A stretch of 28,653 nt of DNA from JAXGTD01 sp040775095 (GCA_040775095.1 JAXGTD010000044.1:1-28653), one strand, 5' to 3'. Numbered from the stretch's first letter, positions 15,295 to 23,685 are shown. The notes: generated by a model not told the origin, from the letters alone. Made by a program: numbers and translations.

Positions 15295-17337
15295 TCAGCC
15301 GTGCAGGGCCGTCCAGCCCTGGTCCGGGTGGAAATGGCCGCCGTGGTGATCCTCCAGATCCCGCAGCCGCAGCAGCATGCGTTCCCTCCCCCCTTGCGCA
15401 ATGAAGTGCATCGGCCCCCCGCGGAAGGGCGCAAAGCCGGTACCGAAGGTGACACCGGCGTCGAGCAGGTCCGCGTCCGCGACGATGCGCTCACGCACGC
15501 AGGCGACGGACTCGTTCAACAGCCGAAAGATCAGCCGCTCGGCCAGATCCGACGGCGCCCGATGCGCCCCCGGGAGCCAATCCGGGGCCACGACACCAGA
15601 AACCGGTCGACCCCCACGCCAGCGGTAGAACCCGCGGCCGGTCTTCTTCCCCAGAAGCCCCTGCCTGACCTTCTCGCGCAGCCGTGTCGGCACGCTGGCC
15701 GGGATACTCAGGTGCGGCCCGATCTCGTCGGCGACGGCCAGGCAGATGTCGAGCCCGACGCTGTCCGCCAGCGCGACCGGGCCCATCGGCATGCCGAAGT
15801 CCTCAGCGGCACGATCGATCCGGGCCGCCGCCACGCCCTCCTCGAGCAGCCCGATGGCCTCGAGCAGATAGGGCATCAGGACACGATTGACGAGGAAGCC
15901 CGGCGCGCTCTTCACCGGCAGCGGCAATCGGTCAATGGCGCGGACCAAGGCCATGGCCCGGTCGATGGCCGCGTCCGACGACGACTGGCCACGAACGACC
16001 TCGATGAGCTGCATGCTCGCCACCGGGTTGAAGAAATGCAGTCCGACGAGGCGCTCCGGATGGCGCAATCCCTCGCCGAGGGCCTCCAGCGGGATGCCCG
16101 AGGTGTTGGTGGCGAGCAATACCTCGGCCCCGATGCGCCCCTCGATCTGCCCGAACAGCTGGCGCTTGACCTCTGCGTCCTCGACGACCGCCTCCAGCAC
16201 CAGATCGGCACTGGCCAGTCCCTCGCCGCGCGGATCGGGGATCAGCCGGTCCCAGGCATCGCGGCAGGCAAGCGGGTCCTTGAGCCGCTTGCGAAACAGC
16301 CCCTCGGCCCGCCGCATCGCGCGGCCGAGCTGCTGCGCGGACAGGTCCTGCAGGGTTACACGAAAGCCCGACATCGCGGCCCAGGCGGCGATGTCGCCGC
16401 CCATGACACCGGCGCCGATCACGTGCACGCGCGCGATGCCATGCTCACCCCGGCCCAGTCCCTTCAGCCGCTCGCGCAGCTGGAACATCCGGATCAGGTT
16501 CTGCGCGGTGTCACCGGACAGCAGAGAACTGACCTGGCGCTGTTCCGATGCCAGCAGCCCGGGGCCGTCGTCACCCTGGTCGCGCCAGTGCGCAATCAGC
16601 CCGAAGGGCGCCGGATAATGATCGGGCCGTACCCGATGCGCGGCATGCCGCCGCAGCACCCCGGCCACCAGCGCGCGCAGCGGCGCGGCGTTCGCTAGCC
16701 GTTGCGCCAACGAGGCCCGATGTGGTGGCGGCGCATCGCTCAGGAGACGCCGCGCCGCGGCCCTGAGCTGGCGCCCGGGCACCACCAGATCGACCAGGCC
16801 CAGGCGCCGCGCATCGCGTGCGCGCAGCGCCCGCCCCGTCAGCATCAGGCGCAGGGCCGGGAGTGCGCCGATGGTACGGATCGCGCGCCAGGTGCCGCCA
16901 TAGCCGGGGAAGATGCCCAGGTGGATCTCCGGGAAGCCGATGCGCGTGCCGGGGTCATCGCTCGCGACCCGCCAGCGGCACGCGAGCGCCAGCTCAAGCC
17001 CACCGCCGAGGCAGAAGCCGTCGATCATCGCCACGCTCGGACAGGGCAGCGCCTCCAGCCGCGCCAGCGTACGGTGTACGCTGCCGATGCGCTGCTCCAG
17101 CGCCGCCACATCGCGCTGGCCCGCGAGCTCCCGGACATCGGCCCCAGCGATGAAGCCGCGTGGCTTCAACGAGTGCAGGACCAGACCCACCGGCGGATCG
17201 GCTTCAATCGCACCGAGGTGCACGTCGAGCTCGTCCAGCGCCGCCGAATCCAGCACATTGACACCCAAGCCCGGGGAGCTCAGCCCGAGCCACAGAATGC
17301 CCTGCTCATCGCTCGTGATCTGCCAGTAGCTGCTCAT
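15295..17337 (-). CDS. FadB/FadJ-like enoyl-CoA hydratase / 3-hydroxyacyl-CoA dehydrogenase
   Basis: A 680-residue bifunctional protein. Residues 1-190 form a crotonase domain with GFIAGADVREL, the oxyanion and first catalytic glutamate in CLGGGLELALACR (Glu115), and the second in GFPEIHLGIFPGYGGT (Glu137). Residues about 300-480 are the NAD-binding dehydrogenase: VHVIGAGVMGGDIAAWAA, TNTSGIPLEALG, GLHFFNPVASMQLIEVVRG (catalytic His434). The C-terminal 3HCDH helices contain GFLVNRVLMPYLLEA and GLLGKKTGRGFYRW. It hydrates enoyl-CoA and oxidises the resulting 3-hydroxyacyl-CoA. It is somewhat shorter than FadB (about 730) and closer to FadJ in layout, and an isomerase function is not evident. 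It overlaps the thiolase gene by 4 nt (ATGA), a sign of translational coupling. Confidence 0.92.
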   Translation of the reverse strand: MSSYWQITSDEQGILWLGLSSPGLGVNVLDSAALDELDVHLGAIEADPPVGLVLHSLKPRGFIAGADVRELAGQRDVAALEQRIGSVHRTLARLEALPCPSVAMIDGFCLGGGLELALACRWRVASDDPGTRIGFPEIHLGIFPGYGGTWRAIRTIGALPALRLMLTGRALRARDARRLGLVDLVVPGRQLRAAARRLLSDAPPPHRASLAQRLANAAPLRALVAGVLRRHAAHRVRPDHYPAPFGLIAHWRDQGDDGPGLLASEQRQVSSLLSGDTAQNLIRMFQLRERLKGLGRGEHGIARVHVIGAGVMGGDIAAWAAMSGFRVTLQDLSAQQLGRAMRRAEGLFRKRLKDPLACRDAWDRLIPDPRGEGLASADLVLEAVVEDAEVKRQLFGQIEGRIGAEVLLATNTSGIPLEALGEGLRHPERLVGLHFFNPVASMQLIEVVRGQSSSDAAIDRAMALVRAIDRLPLPVKSAPGFLVNRVLMPYLLEAIGLLEEGVAAARIDRAAEDFGMPMGPVALADSVGLDICLAVADEIGPHLSIPASVPTRLREKVRQGLLGKKTGRGFYRWRGGRPVSGVVAPDWLPGAHRAPSDLAERLIFRLLNESVACVRERIVADADLLDAGVTFGTGFAPFRGGPMHFIAQGGRERMLLRLRDLEDHHGGHFHPDQGWTALHG

Positions 17338-18665
17338 GACCGGTCTCCTTCAGGGTGCTCGATCAGCATGGCGCCCCCCTGGCCCCCGCCGATGCAAAGG
17401 CTGGCGACACCGACCCCGCCGCGCTCGCGCAACGCCAGGGCCAGGTGCAGCAGCAGGCGCGCGCCGCTGGCGCCCACCGGGTGCCCGAGTGCGATCGCGC
17501 CCCCGTCTGGATTGAGGCGCTCCTCCGGGATCGGCCCCGTGCCCGCCTCCTGGCCGGGGAGCTGGCGGCGATAGTCGGGGTCGCTCCAGGCCCTGAGGCA
17601 GGCCAGTACCTGCGCAGCAAACGCCTCGTTGATCTCCCAATGGGTGATGTCGGCGGTCTGGAGCCGGTTTCGCGCCAACAGCGGAGCCATCGCGTGCACC
17701 GGACCGAGCCCCATCCAGCGCGGGTCGAGGGCGGCCCAGTGGCTGTCGCGCACGCGCGCGAGCACCGGCAGCCCGAGGCGCTCGATGGCCTCCTCGGAGG
17801 CCAGCAGCAGCCAGGCGGCGCCGTCGCTGATCTGCGCGCTGTTGCCAGCGGTGACAGTACCGACCGGTCGATCGAAGACCGGCGACAGGCGCGCCAGCCT
17901 TGCCAGATCCGCGTCCGGCCGATAGCCGTCGTCGAAGGTGTAGACGCGCCCATCGCGATCGATCAGCGTGACGACCTCGTGTTCGAATCGACCGGCCTCC
18001 CGCGCGGCCCCGACCTGCCGATGACTACGCAGCGCGAAACGGTCCATGGCCTCGCGCTCGATCCCAAAGCGGGAGGCAAGCTCCTCGGCGGTTTGACCCA
18101 TCGACAGGCCAGCCACCGGATCGGTGAGGCCCTTGAGCAGTGCCACGACGGGCGCGAGCATGGCCGGGCGCAGCTTCAGCAACATCTGGCCGCGGGTGCG
18201 CAGCGAGCGCGCGCGCGACCACTCCCCAAGCCATTGGACCAGGGCTCGCGAGAACAGCAGCGGGTAATGGCTCATGGCCTCGGTGCCACCTGCAAGGACC
18301 AGGTCGGCCCGCCCCAGCGCGATCTCGGTGGCCGCGCTGTCCACAGCCTGGAGCCCGGAGGCGCAGTTGCGCTGTACGCTCCACGCGGGTGTGCGCTCGT
18401 CGATGCCCAGGCGCAGCGCCGCGACCCGGGCGATATTGGCCTCGTCCAGGCCCGGTGCGACGCAGCCGAGGATGACCTGATCCAGGCGGTCCAGCCCGAC
18501 CGGCAGGCGCGCAAGCAGCACACGTCCCGCGGCGACGGCCAGGTCCGCGGCACTGAACGGGCCGGGCACGCCGCGCGCCTTCAGCAGCGGCGTGCGGCAG
18601 CCGTCGACGATGTAGACGGGGCGGGCGCCGCGCCCGCGATGACCGACTTGGCCGGTTGCGTTCAT
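17334..18665 (-). CDS. Acetyl-CoA C-acyltransferase (FadI/FadA-like thiolase)
   Basis: A 443-residue thiolase. The acyl-accepting cysteine is Cys101 in SVQRNCASGLQAVDSA. GGTEAMSHYPLL follows, and the catalytic His395 and Cys424 lie in GGAIALGHPVGASGARLLLH and CIGGGQGGAMLIE. An insertion of about 40 residues around 140-185 (SRALVQWLGEWSRARSLRTR) is the type found in membrane-leaning FadI-like enzymes. It releases acetyl-CoA from 3-ketoacyl-CoA in the final step of each beta-oxidation cycle. It begins 13 nt after fadE and overlaps the FadB-like gene by 4 nt. The gene order thiolase-hydratase/dehydrogenase is that of fadI-fadJ. Confidence 0.92.
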   Translation of the reverse strand: MNATGQVGHRGRGARPVYIVDGCRTPLLKARGVPGPFSAADLAVAAGRVLLARLPVGLDRLDQVILGCVAPGLDEANIARVAALRLGIDERTPAWSVQRNCASGLQAVDSAATEIALGRADLVLAGGTEAMSHYPLLFSRALVQWLGEWSRARSLRTRGQMLLKLRPAMLAPVVALLKGLTDPVAGLSMGQTAEELASRFGIEREAMDRFALRSHRQVGAAREAGRFEHEVVTLIDRDGRVYTFDDGYRPDADLARLARLSPVFDRPVGTVTAGNSAQISDGAAWLLLASEEAIERLGLPVLARVRDSHWAALDPRWMGLGPVHAMAPLLARNRLQTADITHWEINEAFAAQVLACLRAWSDPDYRRQLPGQEAGTGPIPEERLNPDGGAIALGHPVGASGARLLLHLALALRERGGVGVASLCIGGGQGGAMLIEHPEGDRS

Positions 18666-18678
18666 GTGCGTTTCCTCC

Positions 18679-21000
18679 TCAGGCGGCGTTGCGGTTGTCG
18701 GCTGCGACCACGGTGTGCGGGGCAGCTAGGTCGTCAAACGCGTCCACCTGAATCACCTGATCGCGCAGCAGCGCGGCCCGCCTCAGCCCCGCGGCCTGGC
18801 CGGGGTGCAGGATGCCGGCGCGCAAGGCCTCGGCGATGCTCTCGACCGATTCCAGCTCGCCGCGTCTGAGCGCGTTGCGCAATCGGGTCTCGGTCACCTC
18901 CGCCTGCACCGTACTCTCCAGCGCCTGGTCCATGCGGCGAACGGGAGACTCGGTGCCCACACCCAGGAAGATCCCGTCGGTGAGCGCGTCGCGAGCACCG
19001 CCCGGCGACAGCAGGATGCGGGCGAGCGCATGCTCCAACGCGTCGTCTGGGCCATGGAACGGCGAGCCGGTCGGGAAGCTCAGGGCGCGCAGCAGCCACG
19101 CCAGCGCACGGTTTGGCAGATTGCGCCAGAGGGCGCGCAAGGCGGCATCGGTGCGCTGCAGCAGGTCTTCGAGCGACCATTGCAACAGCGGCAGAGCCGA
19201 CGGCGAACGGCCCTGCCGCTCGAAATGCCGTAGCACCGCCGATGCCAGGAACAGCAGGCTCAGCACGTCGCCGAGGCGCGCGGAGATGCGCTCGCGCCGC
19301 TTCAGGCTACCGGCCAGGGTCATCAGGACCAGGTCCGCGTTCAGCGCAAAGGCACTGGCCATCCAGTTGATCCGCTGATAGGCCCGCCCCAGCCCACCCC
19401 CGGTCGGTGCTCGCGAGCCACGGCCGCGGGAGATCCCGAGCCAGAGCGTTCTGAACAGGATCCGCCCCAGATGCCCGACGTGGTGCAGGAGTGCGGCATC
19501 GAATCGGCGCAGCGCCTCGCCCGGATCGGGCGCGTGCGCGGCCTCCAGCTCGGCCAGAAGGTACGGATGGCAGCGCAGGGCCCCCTGGCCGAAGATGATC
19601 AGGTTGCGCGTCAGGATGTTCGCGCCCTCGACCGTGATCGCGATCGGGATCGCCTGGTAGGCCCGACCGATGGGGTTAGCCGGTCCCAGGCAGATACCGC
19701 GCCCACCCAGCACGTCCATCGCGTCGTTAATGACCTGGCGGTGCATTTCGGTGAGGTGGTACTTCAGGATCGCCGAGAGCACCGCTGGTCGTTCGCCGGC
19801 GGCCAGAGCGTCGAGGAACAGTTGGCGCCCGGCCTCCATCTCGTAGGTGCGGCCGGCGATGCGCGCCAGCGCTTCCTCGATGCCCTCGAAGCTGCCGATG
19901 GCCCGACCGAACTGCCGGCGGACCCGCGCATAGGCCCCGGTAAAGCGACAGGCGAGCTTTCCGGCACCGGTGGCCAGCGCCGGCAGCGAAATGCCGCGCC
20001 CCTCGGCCAGACAGTCCATCAGCATGCGCCAGCCCTTGCCGACGCCATCGGCACCGCCGATGACCCACTCGATCGGAATGAACAGGCCACGCGCACTGAC
20101 CGGGCCGTTCTGGAACGGGATGCCGAGCGGGAAGTGGCGCTTGCCACGCGTGATCCCCGGCGTGCTCGCCGGGATCAGGGCCAATGTGATCCCAGGCTCC
20201 GGATCGGGGCCCAGCAGGCGGTCCGGATCCCGCACGCGGAAGGCCACGCCGATCAGCGTCGCGATCGGCGCCAGCGTGATGTAGCGTTTGTTGAAGTCCA
20301 GCCGGATGCCGAGGGTGCGGCGGCCGTCGAGCTCGCCGTGACAGAGGATCCCCTGATCGGGCATCGAGGCGGCGTCACTGCCCGAGTCGGGTCCGGTCAG
20401 CGCGAAACACGGGATCTCCTCACCGCGAGCCAGGCGCGGCAGATACTGCGCGCGCTGTTGCGCCGTGCCGTAGCGCAGCAGAAGCTCCGCGGGCCCAAGC
20501 GAGCTCGGCACCATGACGGTAACGGCACCGGTCACGCTGCGGCTCGCGAGCTTCATGACCACCTCGGAATGGGCCCGGGCGGAGAACCCGAGCCCACCGT
20601 ATTGCTTTGGGATGACCAATCCGAAGAAGCGGTGGCGGCGCATCAGCGACCAGACCGGCTCGGGCAGATCCAGCCGCTCGTGGGTGATGTCCCAGTCGTC
20701 GAGCGCGCGACAGAGCTCTTCGACCGGACCATCGAGGAAGGCCCGCTCCTCGTCGGTCAGGGTCGCGGCCGCCAGGTCGGTGAGCCGCCACCAACGGGGG
20801 CGGCCCGAAAACAGTTCCGCATCCCACCAGACACCACCCGCATCGAGGGCCTCGCGCTCGGTGGCCGACATCGCGGGCATGGCGCGCCGGAACCGGCGCA
20901 GCAGCGGACCGGTGAGCAGCCGTTGGCGCAATCGCGGCACACCGAGCAGGGTGCCAGTCGCGGCCATCGCCGCGACCATGAGGGTCAGCAGGCCGGACAT
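18679..21000 (-). CDS. fadE: Acyl-CoA dehydrogenase, FadE type
   Basis: A 773-residue protein, far longer than the 380 of ordinary acyl-CoA dehydrogenases but near FadE (about 815). A hydrophobic N-terminus (LLTLMVAAMAATGTLLG) may lie on the membrane. The flavoprotein core shows VIPKQYGGLGFSARAHSEVV (129-148), ARGEEIPCFALTGPDSGSDA (191-210), GRGISLPALATGAGK and VEGANILTRNLIIFGQGAL with the usual glutamate region. The C-terminal 250 residues are the FadE-specific helical extension. It introduces the double bond in acyl-CoA, passing electrons to ETF. The start at 21000 overlaps the preceding hydrolase gene by 16 nt, again coupling translation. Confidence 0.93.
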   Translation of the reverse strand: MSGLLTLMVAAMAATGTLLGVPRLRQRLLTGPLLRRFRRAMPAMSATEREALDAGGVWWDAELFSGRPRWWRLTDLAAATLTDEERAFLDGPVEELCRALDDWDITHERLDLPEPVWSLMRRHRFFGLVIPKQYGGLGFSARAHSEVVMKLASRSVTGAVTVMVPSSLGPAELLLRYGTAQQRAQYLPRLARGEEIPCFALTGPDSGSDAASMPDQGILCHGELDGRRTLGIRLDFNKRYITLAPIATLIGVAFRVRDPDRLLGPDPEPGITLALIPASTPGITRGKRHFPLGIPFQNGPVSARGLFIPIEWVIGGADGVGKGWRMLMDCLAEGRGISLPALATGAGKLACRFTGAYARVRRQFGRAIGSFEGIEEALARIAGRTYEMEAGRQLFLDALAAGERPAVLSAILKYHLTEMHRQVINDAMDVLGGRGICLGPANPIGRAYQAIPIAITVEGANILTRNLIIFGQGALRCHPYLLAELEAAHAPDPGEALRRFDAALLHHVGHLGRILFRTLWLGISRGRGSRAPTGGGLGRAYQRINWMASAFALNADLVLMTLAGSLKRRERISARLGDVLSLLFLASAVLRHFERQGRSPSALPLLQWSLEDLLQRTDAALRALWRNLPNRALAWLLRALSFPTGSPFHGPDDALEHALARILLSPGGARDALTDGIFLGVGTESPVRRMDQALESTVQAEVTETRLRNALRRGELESVESIAEALRAGILHPGQAAGLRRAALLRDQVIQVDAFDDLAAPHTVVAADNRNAA

Positions 21001-21947
21001 GACTCTTCCTCCTCGTTCTCATCCACGCCTTGCGCCGACACCGCGCCGTCCAGGGCAGGGACGATGCCGGTGAGCCCCTGCATCGGCGTGGCACAGGTGA
21101 GATCGGCGTTGTAGCGGCGGTCGCGATCACTGTAGAGCTGACGTTCCGGAGACCAGGGAAGCTGATGGTAGAGGCCCACGGCATCCAGCCCGAGGATCGG
21201 ATACTTGGTGGTCTGGAAGTACGGCGAGTAGTCGAAGTCTCGCGGCGTGAACAGCCGTGGGTTGCGCCGGAAATAGCACAGGGCGCCGTTCTCGCGACGC
21301 GCGATGAACGGCAGCACCGGAAAGTCGACGGCGCCGAAGGCCTCCGCGAGCAGACAGGAGCACACGGTGCGCGTCGGACCGCCGGCATTGTGCTCGAACA
21401 GGCTCGAGCGCCAGCGCCTGGGCAGGAAGGTCCAGGGGAAGAAGAACCGGGCCAGATCCAGCAGCTGGCGCACGTCGTAGTCGGTCCCGAGGCGACTCGC
21501 GGCGAAGGCGATCACCCGTTGGGCGTCGGCGGGTGAAAGCCCGCTGGGTCGGCACATCCGGACATTGGTGTTCTTGTACTTCGACAGCGGCGTGATCCGG
21601 GTCCCCTGTCCCAGCAGGGCCTCGATGATCAACTGCTCGGAGAAGTCACTGTCGTAGTACTGGACGATGAGGTTGCGCAGGGTCCGGTTGCGTATGTCGT
21701 GCAGCCGCCCGACGTAGAGCGCGGCATGGGTCCAGGGGCTCTGGGTGACGAGCTTGATGACCTCGCTCATGCGCGAGCGCCCCTCCACCAGCAGCACGTC
21801 TCCGGGGCGCAGATCACCGCGCAGGCGCTCGAAGTCGCACAGGGACGTCGCCCGATCGCACGGGGAGATCCCACGGGGGTTCTCTTCCCGGGTCAACCAG
21901 TCGGTAATCCGTCGCCAGAGCCGAAGTCTGAGCCTGAGCCTGTTCAT
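20985..21947 (-). CDS. YiiX/YebB-like permuted NlpC/P60 cysteine hydrolase
   Basis: A 320-residue soluble-looking protein with a very basic N-terminus (LRLRLRLWRR). RPGDVLLVEG (48-57) and SPWTHAALYVG (catalytic histidine His74) are followed by a large middle region (IRNRTLRNLIVQYYDSDFSE) and by TVCSCLLAEAFGAVDFP with the likely nucleophile Cys196. This order, His before Cys, is the circularly permuted papain-like/NlpC-P60 arrangement of YiiX, some of which cleave amides or bind lipids. There is no signal peptide. It is the first gene of the beta-oxidation operon, overlapping fadE by 16 nt, so it probably acts on an acyl or lipid substrate; that is inference. A few LRAT-like relatives transfer acyl chains through a thioester, which would also fit. 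Confidence 0.8.
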   Translation of the reverse strand: MNRLRLRLRLWRRITDWLTREENPRGISPCDRATSLCDFERLRGDLRPGDVLLVEGRSRMSEVIKLVTQSPWTHAALYVGRLHDIRNRTLRNLIVQYYDSDFSEQLIIEALLGQGTRITPLSKYKNTNVRMCRPSGLSPADAQRVIAFAASRLGTDYDVRQLLDLARFFFPWTFLPRRWRSSLFEHNAGGPTRTVCSCLLAEAFGAVDFPVLPFIARRENGALCYFRRNPRLFTPRDFDYSPYFQTTKYPILGLDAVGLYHQLPWSPERQLYSDRDRRYNADLTCATPMQGLTGIVPALDGAVSAQGVDENEEEESCPAC

Positions 21948-21976
21948 GAAGCTATACCCAACTAATGCGCCAGGTT

Positions 21977-21993
21977 ATTACTTCGGACCATTT
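21977..21993 (-). promoter_or_regulatory. Weak FadR-like or acyl-responsive operator candidate
   Basis: Minus-strand AAATGGTCCGAAGTAAT contains TGGTCCGA, the core of the known FadR operator. FadR is not usual outside enteric and related groups, so this may be chance or a related regulator. It lies 30 nt before the hydrolase start codon. Confidence 0.25.
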
Positions 21994-22007
21994 CCACGAG
22001 GAAAATG
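21989..22007. promoter_or_regulatory. Dyad operator candidate in lysR-fadE intergenic region
   Basis: CATTTCC at 21989-21995, then ACGA, then GGAAAATG at 22000-22007. The arms TTTCC/GGAAA pair perfectly around a 4-nt centre. Placed between divergent genes, it is a candidate binding site for the LysR regulator next to it. Confidence 0.45.
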
Positions 22008-22102
22008 TTTCAAAACAGGACAGAGAATCCCTCGCTGGCCTCCGCCAGCCACGCCGTCGATGGGCCCCACGCCCGGTGCGGAACGGCGTATCCTTGGGCG
22101 CC

Positions 22103-22957
22103 ATGGACCTTGAGCAAGCCCGAACCTTTCTTGCGATCGCCGCCCACGGTAGCTTCCTCGAGGCGGCCAGGCGTCTGCACGTGACCCAGTCCACGGTGAG
22201 CGCCCGCATCCAGAATCTCGAGGCGGACCTCGGTGCCAAGCTGTTCGTGCGCAACCGCGCGGGCGCCAGCCTGACCCCCTCGGGGCGGCGCTTCATCCGC
22301 CACGCCAAGACGCTGATGCTGACCGTGGAGCAGGCGCGCCACGACATCGGCCTGCCAAGCCGGTTTCGCGCCAGTATCCGGGTGGGCGGGCGGATTGCGC
22401 TCTGGGAGGGCTACCTGCCGCGCTGGGTCGGCTGGATGCGCCAGGCCGCCCCCGACGTCTCGATCCACAGCGAGATCGGCTTCGAGGAGGATCTGATGCG
22501 GCGGCTGATCGAGGGCACGCTGGACATCGGCCTGATGTATACGCCCAGTCACGCCCCGGAGCTGGTGGTCGAGCACCTGTTCGATGAGACGCTGGTCCTG
22601 GTCAGCACGCGGCCCGACCCGAAGTGGCCAGGCGAGGACTATGTCTACGTCGACTGGGGCCCCGGCTTTTACGCCAAGCACAGGGAGTATTATCCGGACC
22701 TGGAGCGCCCGGCACAGATGGTCAATATCGGCTGGCTCGGCATCCAGTTGATCATCGCCAACGGCGGTTCCTGCTTTCTGCCGATGCGCATGGCACGCCC
22801 GCTCGTGGACAGCGGGCGGCTGTTCAGGGCGGGCAGCGGCCCCGAGCTCCCCCTCCCCGCCTATATGGTGTTCCCGCGCGAGGCCGACAGCGACGTGTTG
22901 CGCCAGGCCGTCGAGGGGCTGCGACAACTGGCGCGGGACGAACAAGACGCGGCCTGA
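22103..22957 (+). CDS. LysR-family transcriptional regulator
   Basis: A 284-residue protein. The N-terminal winged helix-turn-helix is complete: MDLEQARTFLAIAAHGSFLE followed by AARRLHVTQSTVSARIQNLE and LGAKLFVRNRAGASLTPSGR. The C-terminal effector-binding region has LPRWVGWMRQAAPDVSIHSE, LIEGTLDIGLMYTPSHAPEL and the usual second lobe. The start at 22103 gives the normal M-D-L-E-Q-A-R opening; no Shine-Dalgarno sequence is visible, and an upstream in-frame start (21965) would lie in the control region. It is divergent from the hydrolase-fadE-fadI-fadB-fadD operon, and LysR regulators most often control the divergent unit. The effector may be an acyl-CoA or fatty acid, which is inference. Confidence 0.9.
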   Translation: MDLEQARTFLAIAAHGSFLEAARRLHVTQSTVSARIQNLEADLGAKLFVRNRAGASLTPSGRRFIRHAKTLMLTVEQARHDIGLPSRFRASIRVGGRIALWEGYLPRWVGWMRQAAPDVSIHSEIGFEEDLMRRLIEGTLDIGLMYTPSHAPELVVEHLFDETLVLVSTRPDPKWPGEDYVYVDWGPGFYAKHREYYPDLERPAQMVNIGWLGIQLIIANGGSCFLPMRMARPLVDSGRLFRAGSGPELPLPAYMVFPREADSDVLRQAVEGLRQLARDEQDAA

Positions 22958-22978
22958 GCCAACATCCGCGTTGGCTCA
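22955..22978. terminator. Hairpin between convergent genes
   Basis: TGAGCCAAC at 22955-22963 and GTTGGCTCA at 22970-22978 form a perfect 9-bp stem with a 6-nt loop. The left arm contains the LysR stop codon. It lies between convergent genes, where a two-way terminator would fit, but no U-run follows on either strand. Confidence 0.5.
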
Positions 22979-23031
22979 ATCAGAACAGCAGCCTGCGTCA
23001 CGCCTGTAACGATCAACGGCCGTTTTCAGGG

Positions 23032-23673
23032 TCAGTGCTCGCCCTTGGTGCGCAGCAGCCCGGCAAGGCGATTGCCCTGCTTCTGCGGGCCACCCAGCGG
23101 GAACAGCCGATGCAGATAGCGGCTGTTCCCGCGTTCCGGGCCCCACACCTGGCGAAAATGCCGGACCATGTCGCGCACCGCCACCTGGGTGCCGTGTCGC
23201 GCGTAGTGCTCGCGCAGGTAGCGAATGACCTCCCAGTGCTCCGCACCCAGGCTGAGCCCTTCCAGCGCCGCCTCGCCCCGCGCGAAGCCCTCCGACCAGG
23301 TGGCCGGGTCCACGAGGTAGCCTTCACTGTCGGTCAGGATCTCGCGACCATCCACCTCGACCGCGCGCGTGCTCATGCCCGGATAGGCGTTGCTTCCGGC
23401 TGGAAACTCCCCGGGCATCCCGGTGGAGTCCGTACCCGGCTGGGTGATGGACCAGAGATCGATCAGGATCTCCCCATCCAGGCGCCCATGGTAGCGCTCG
23501 ATCCCGGAAACCAGGATCCGGCCACTGCCCGGGGGCAGATCAAAGCGGGCAACACCGCTCCGGTCGGTGAGGACGGGCTGGCTCTGGGAGCCATCGGCAT
23601 CGATCTGCAGCACCACGGGGGTGCGCTTCAGGGGCTCCTGCGTGACCTTCATACAAACCTTGATCGCGATCAT
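23032..23673 (-). CDS. Fusion: beta-rich N-terminal module plus cysteine-free DsrC/TusE-like domain
   Basis: A 213-residue protein. Residues 108-205 follow the DsrC/TusE fold: VDGREILTDSEGYLVDPATW, then LSLGAEHWEVIRYLREHYAR, then RDMVRHFRQVWGPERGNSRY and LHRLFPLGGPQKQGNRLAGL. In DsrC the tail carries two redox cysteines (A-C-K-x-A-G and P-T-G-C-V). Here the same places read GNRLAG and KGEH, so both are missing and a sulfur-carrier function is unlikely. DsrC-like proteins without these cysteines (called RspA) are thought to be regulatory. Residues 1-105 are extra: VVLQIDADG, VLTDRSGVARFDLPPGSGRI and ERYHGRLDGEI look like a beta-sandwich, transthyretin/carboxypeptidase-regulatory style. No signal peptide. 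The start at 23673 is fixed by GGAGGGAG just upstream. It is a monocistronic gene, convergent with lysR. Confidence 0.82.
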   Translation of the reverse strand: MIAIKVCMKVTQEPLKRTPVVLQIDADGSQSQPVLTDRSGVARFDLPPGSGRILVSGIERYHGRLDGEILIDLWSITQPGTDSTGMPGEFPAGSNAYPGMSTRAVEVDGREILTDSEGYLVDPATWSEGFARGEAALEGLSLGAEHWEVIRYLREHYARHGTQVAVRDMVRHFRQVWGPERGNSRYLHRLFPLGGPQKQGNRLAGLLRTKGEH

Positions 23674-23677
23674 CGGT

Positions 23678-23685
23678 CTCCCTCC
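23678..23685 (-). promoter_or_regulatory. Ribosome binding site deciding the start of the DsrC-like fusion
   Basis: Minus-strand GGAGGGAG ends 4 nt before the ATG at 23673. It makes the upstream frame opening at 23754 unlikely. Confidence 0.7.

Larger units (their letters stand above)
21948..22102. promoter_or_regulatory. Shared control region, hydrolase-fadE operon versus LysR gene
   Basis: 155 nt between two divergent start codons, AT-richer than its surroundings. LysR proteins typically control the divergent gene through this kind of region. No clean -35/-10 pair for either strand could be picked: TTGAAA at about 22011-22016 on the minus strand lacks a matching -10 at the proper distance. 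Confidence 0.45.

Noticed and set aside
13848..15404. 518-codon open frame on the plus strand opposite the fadD-like gene
   Set aside because: Antisense to a complete acyl-CoA ligase with all adenylation motifs; biased composition and no motif.
19471..21114. 547-codon open frame on the plus strand opposite fadE
   Set aside because: Antisense to a complete FadE; no domain or plausible start signal.
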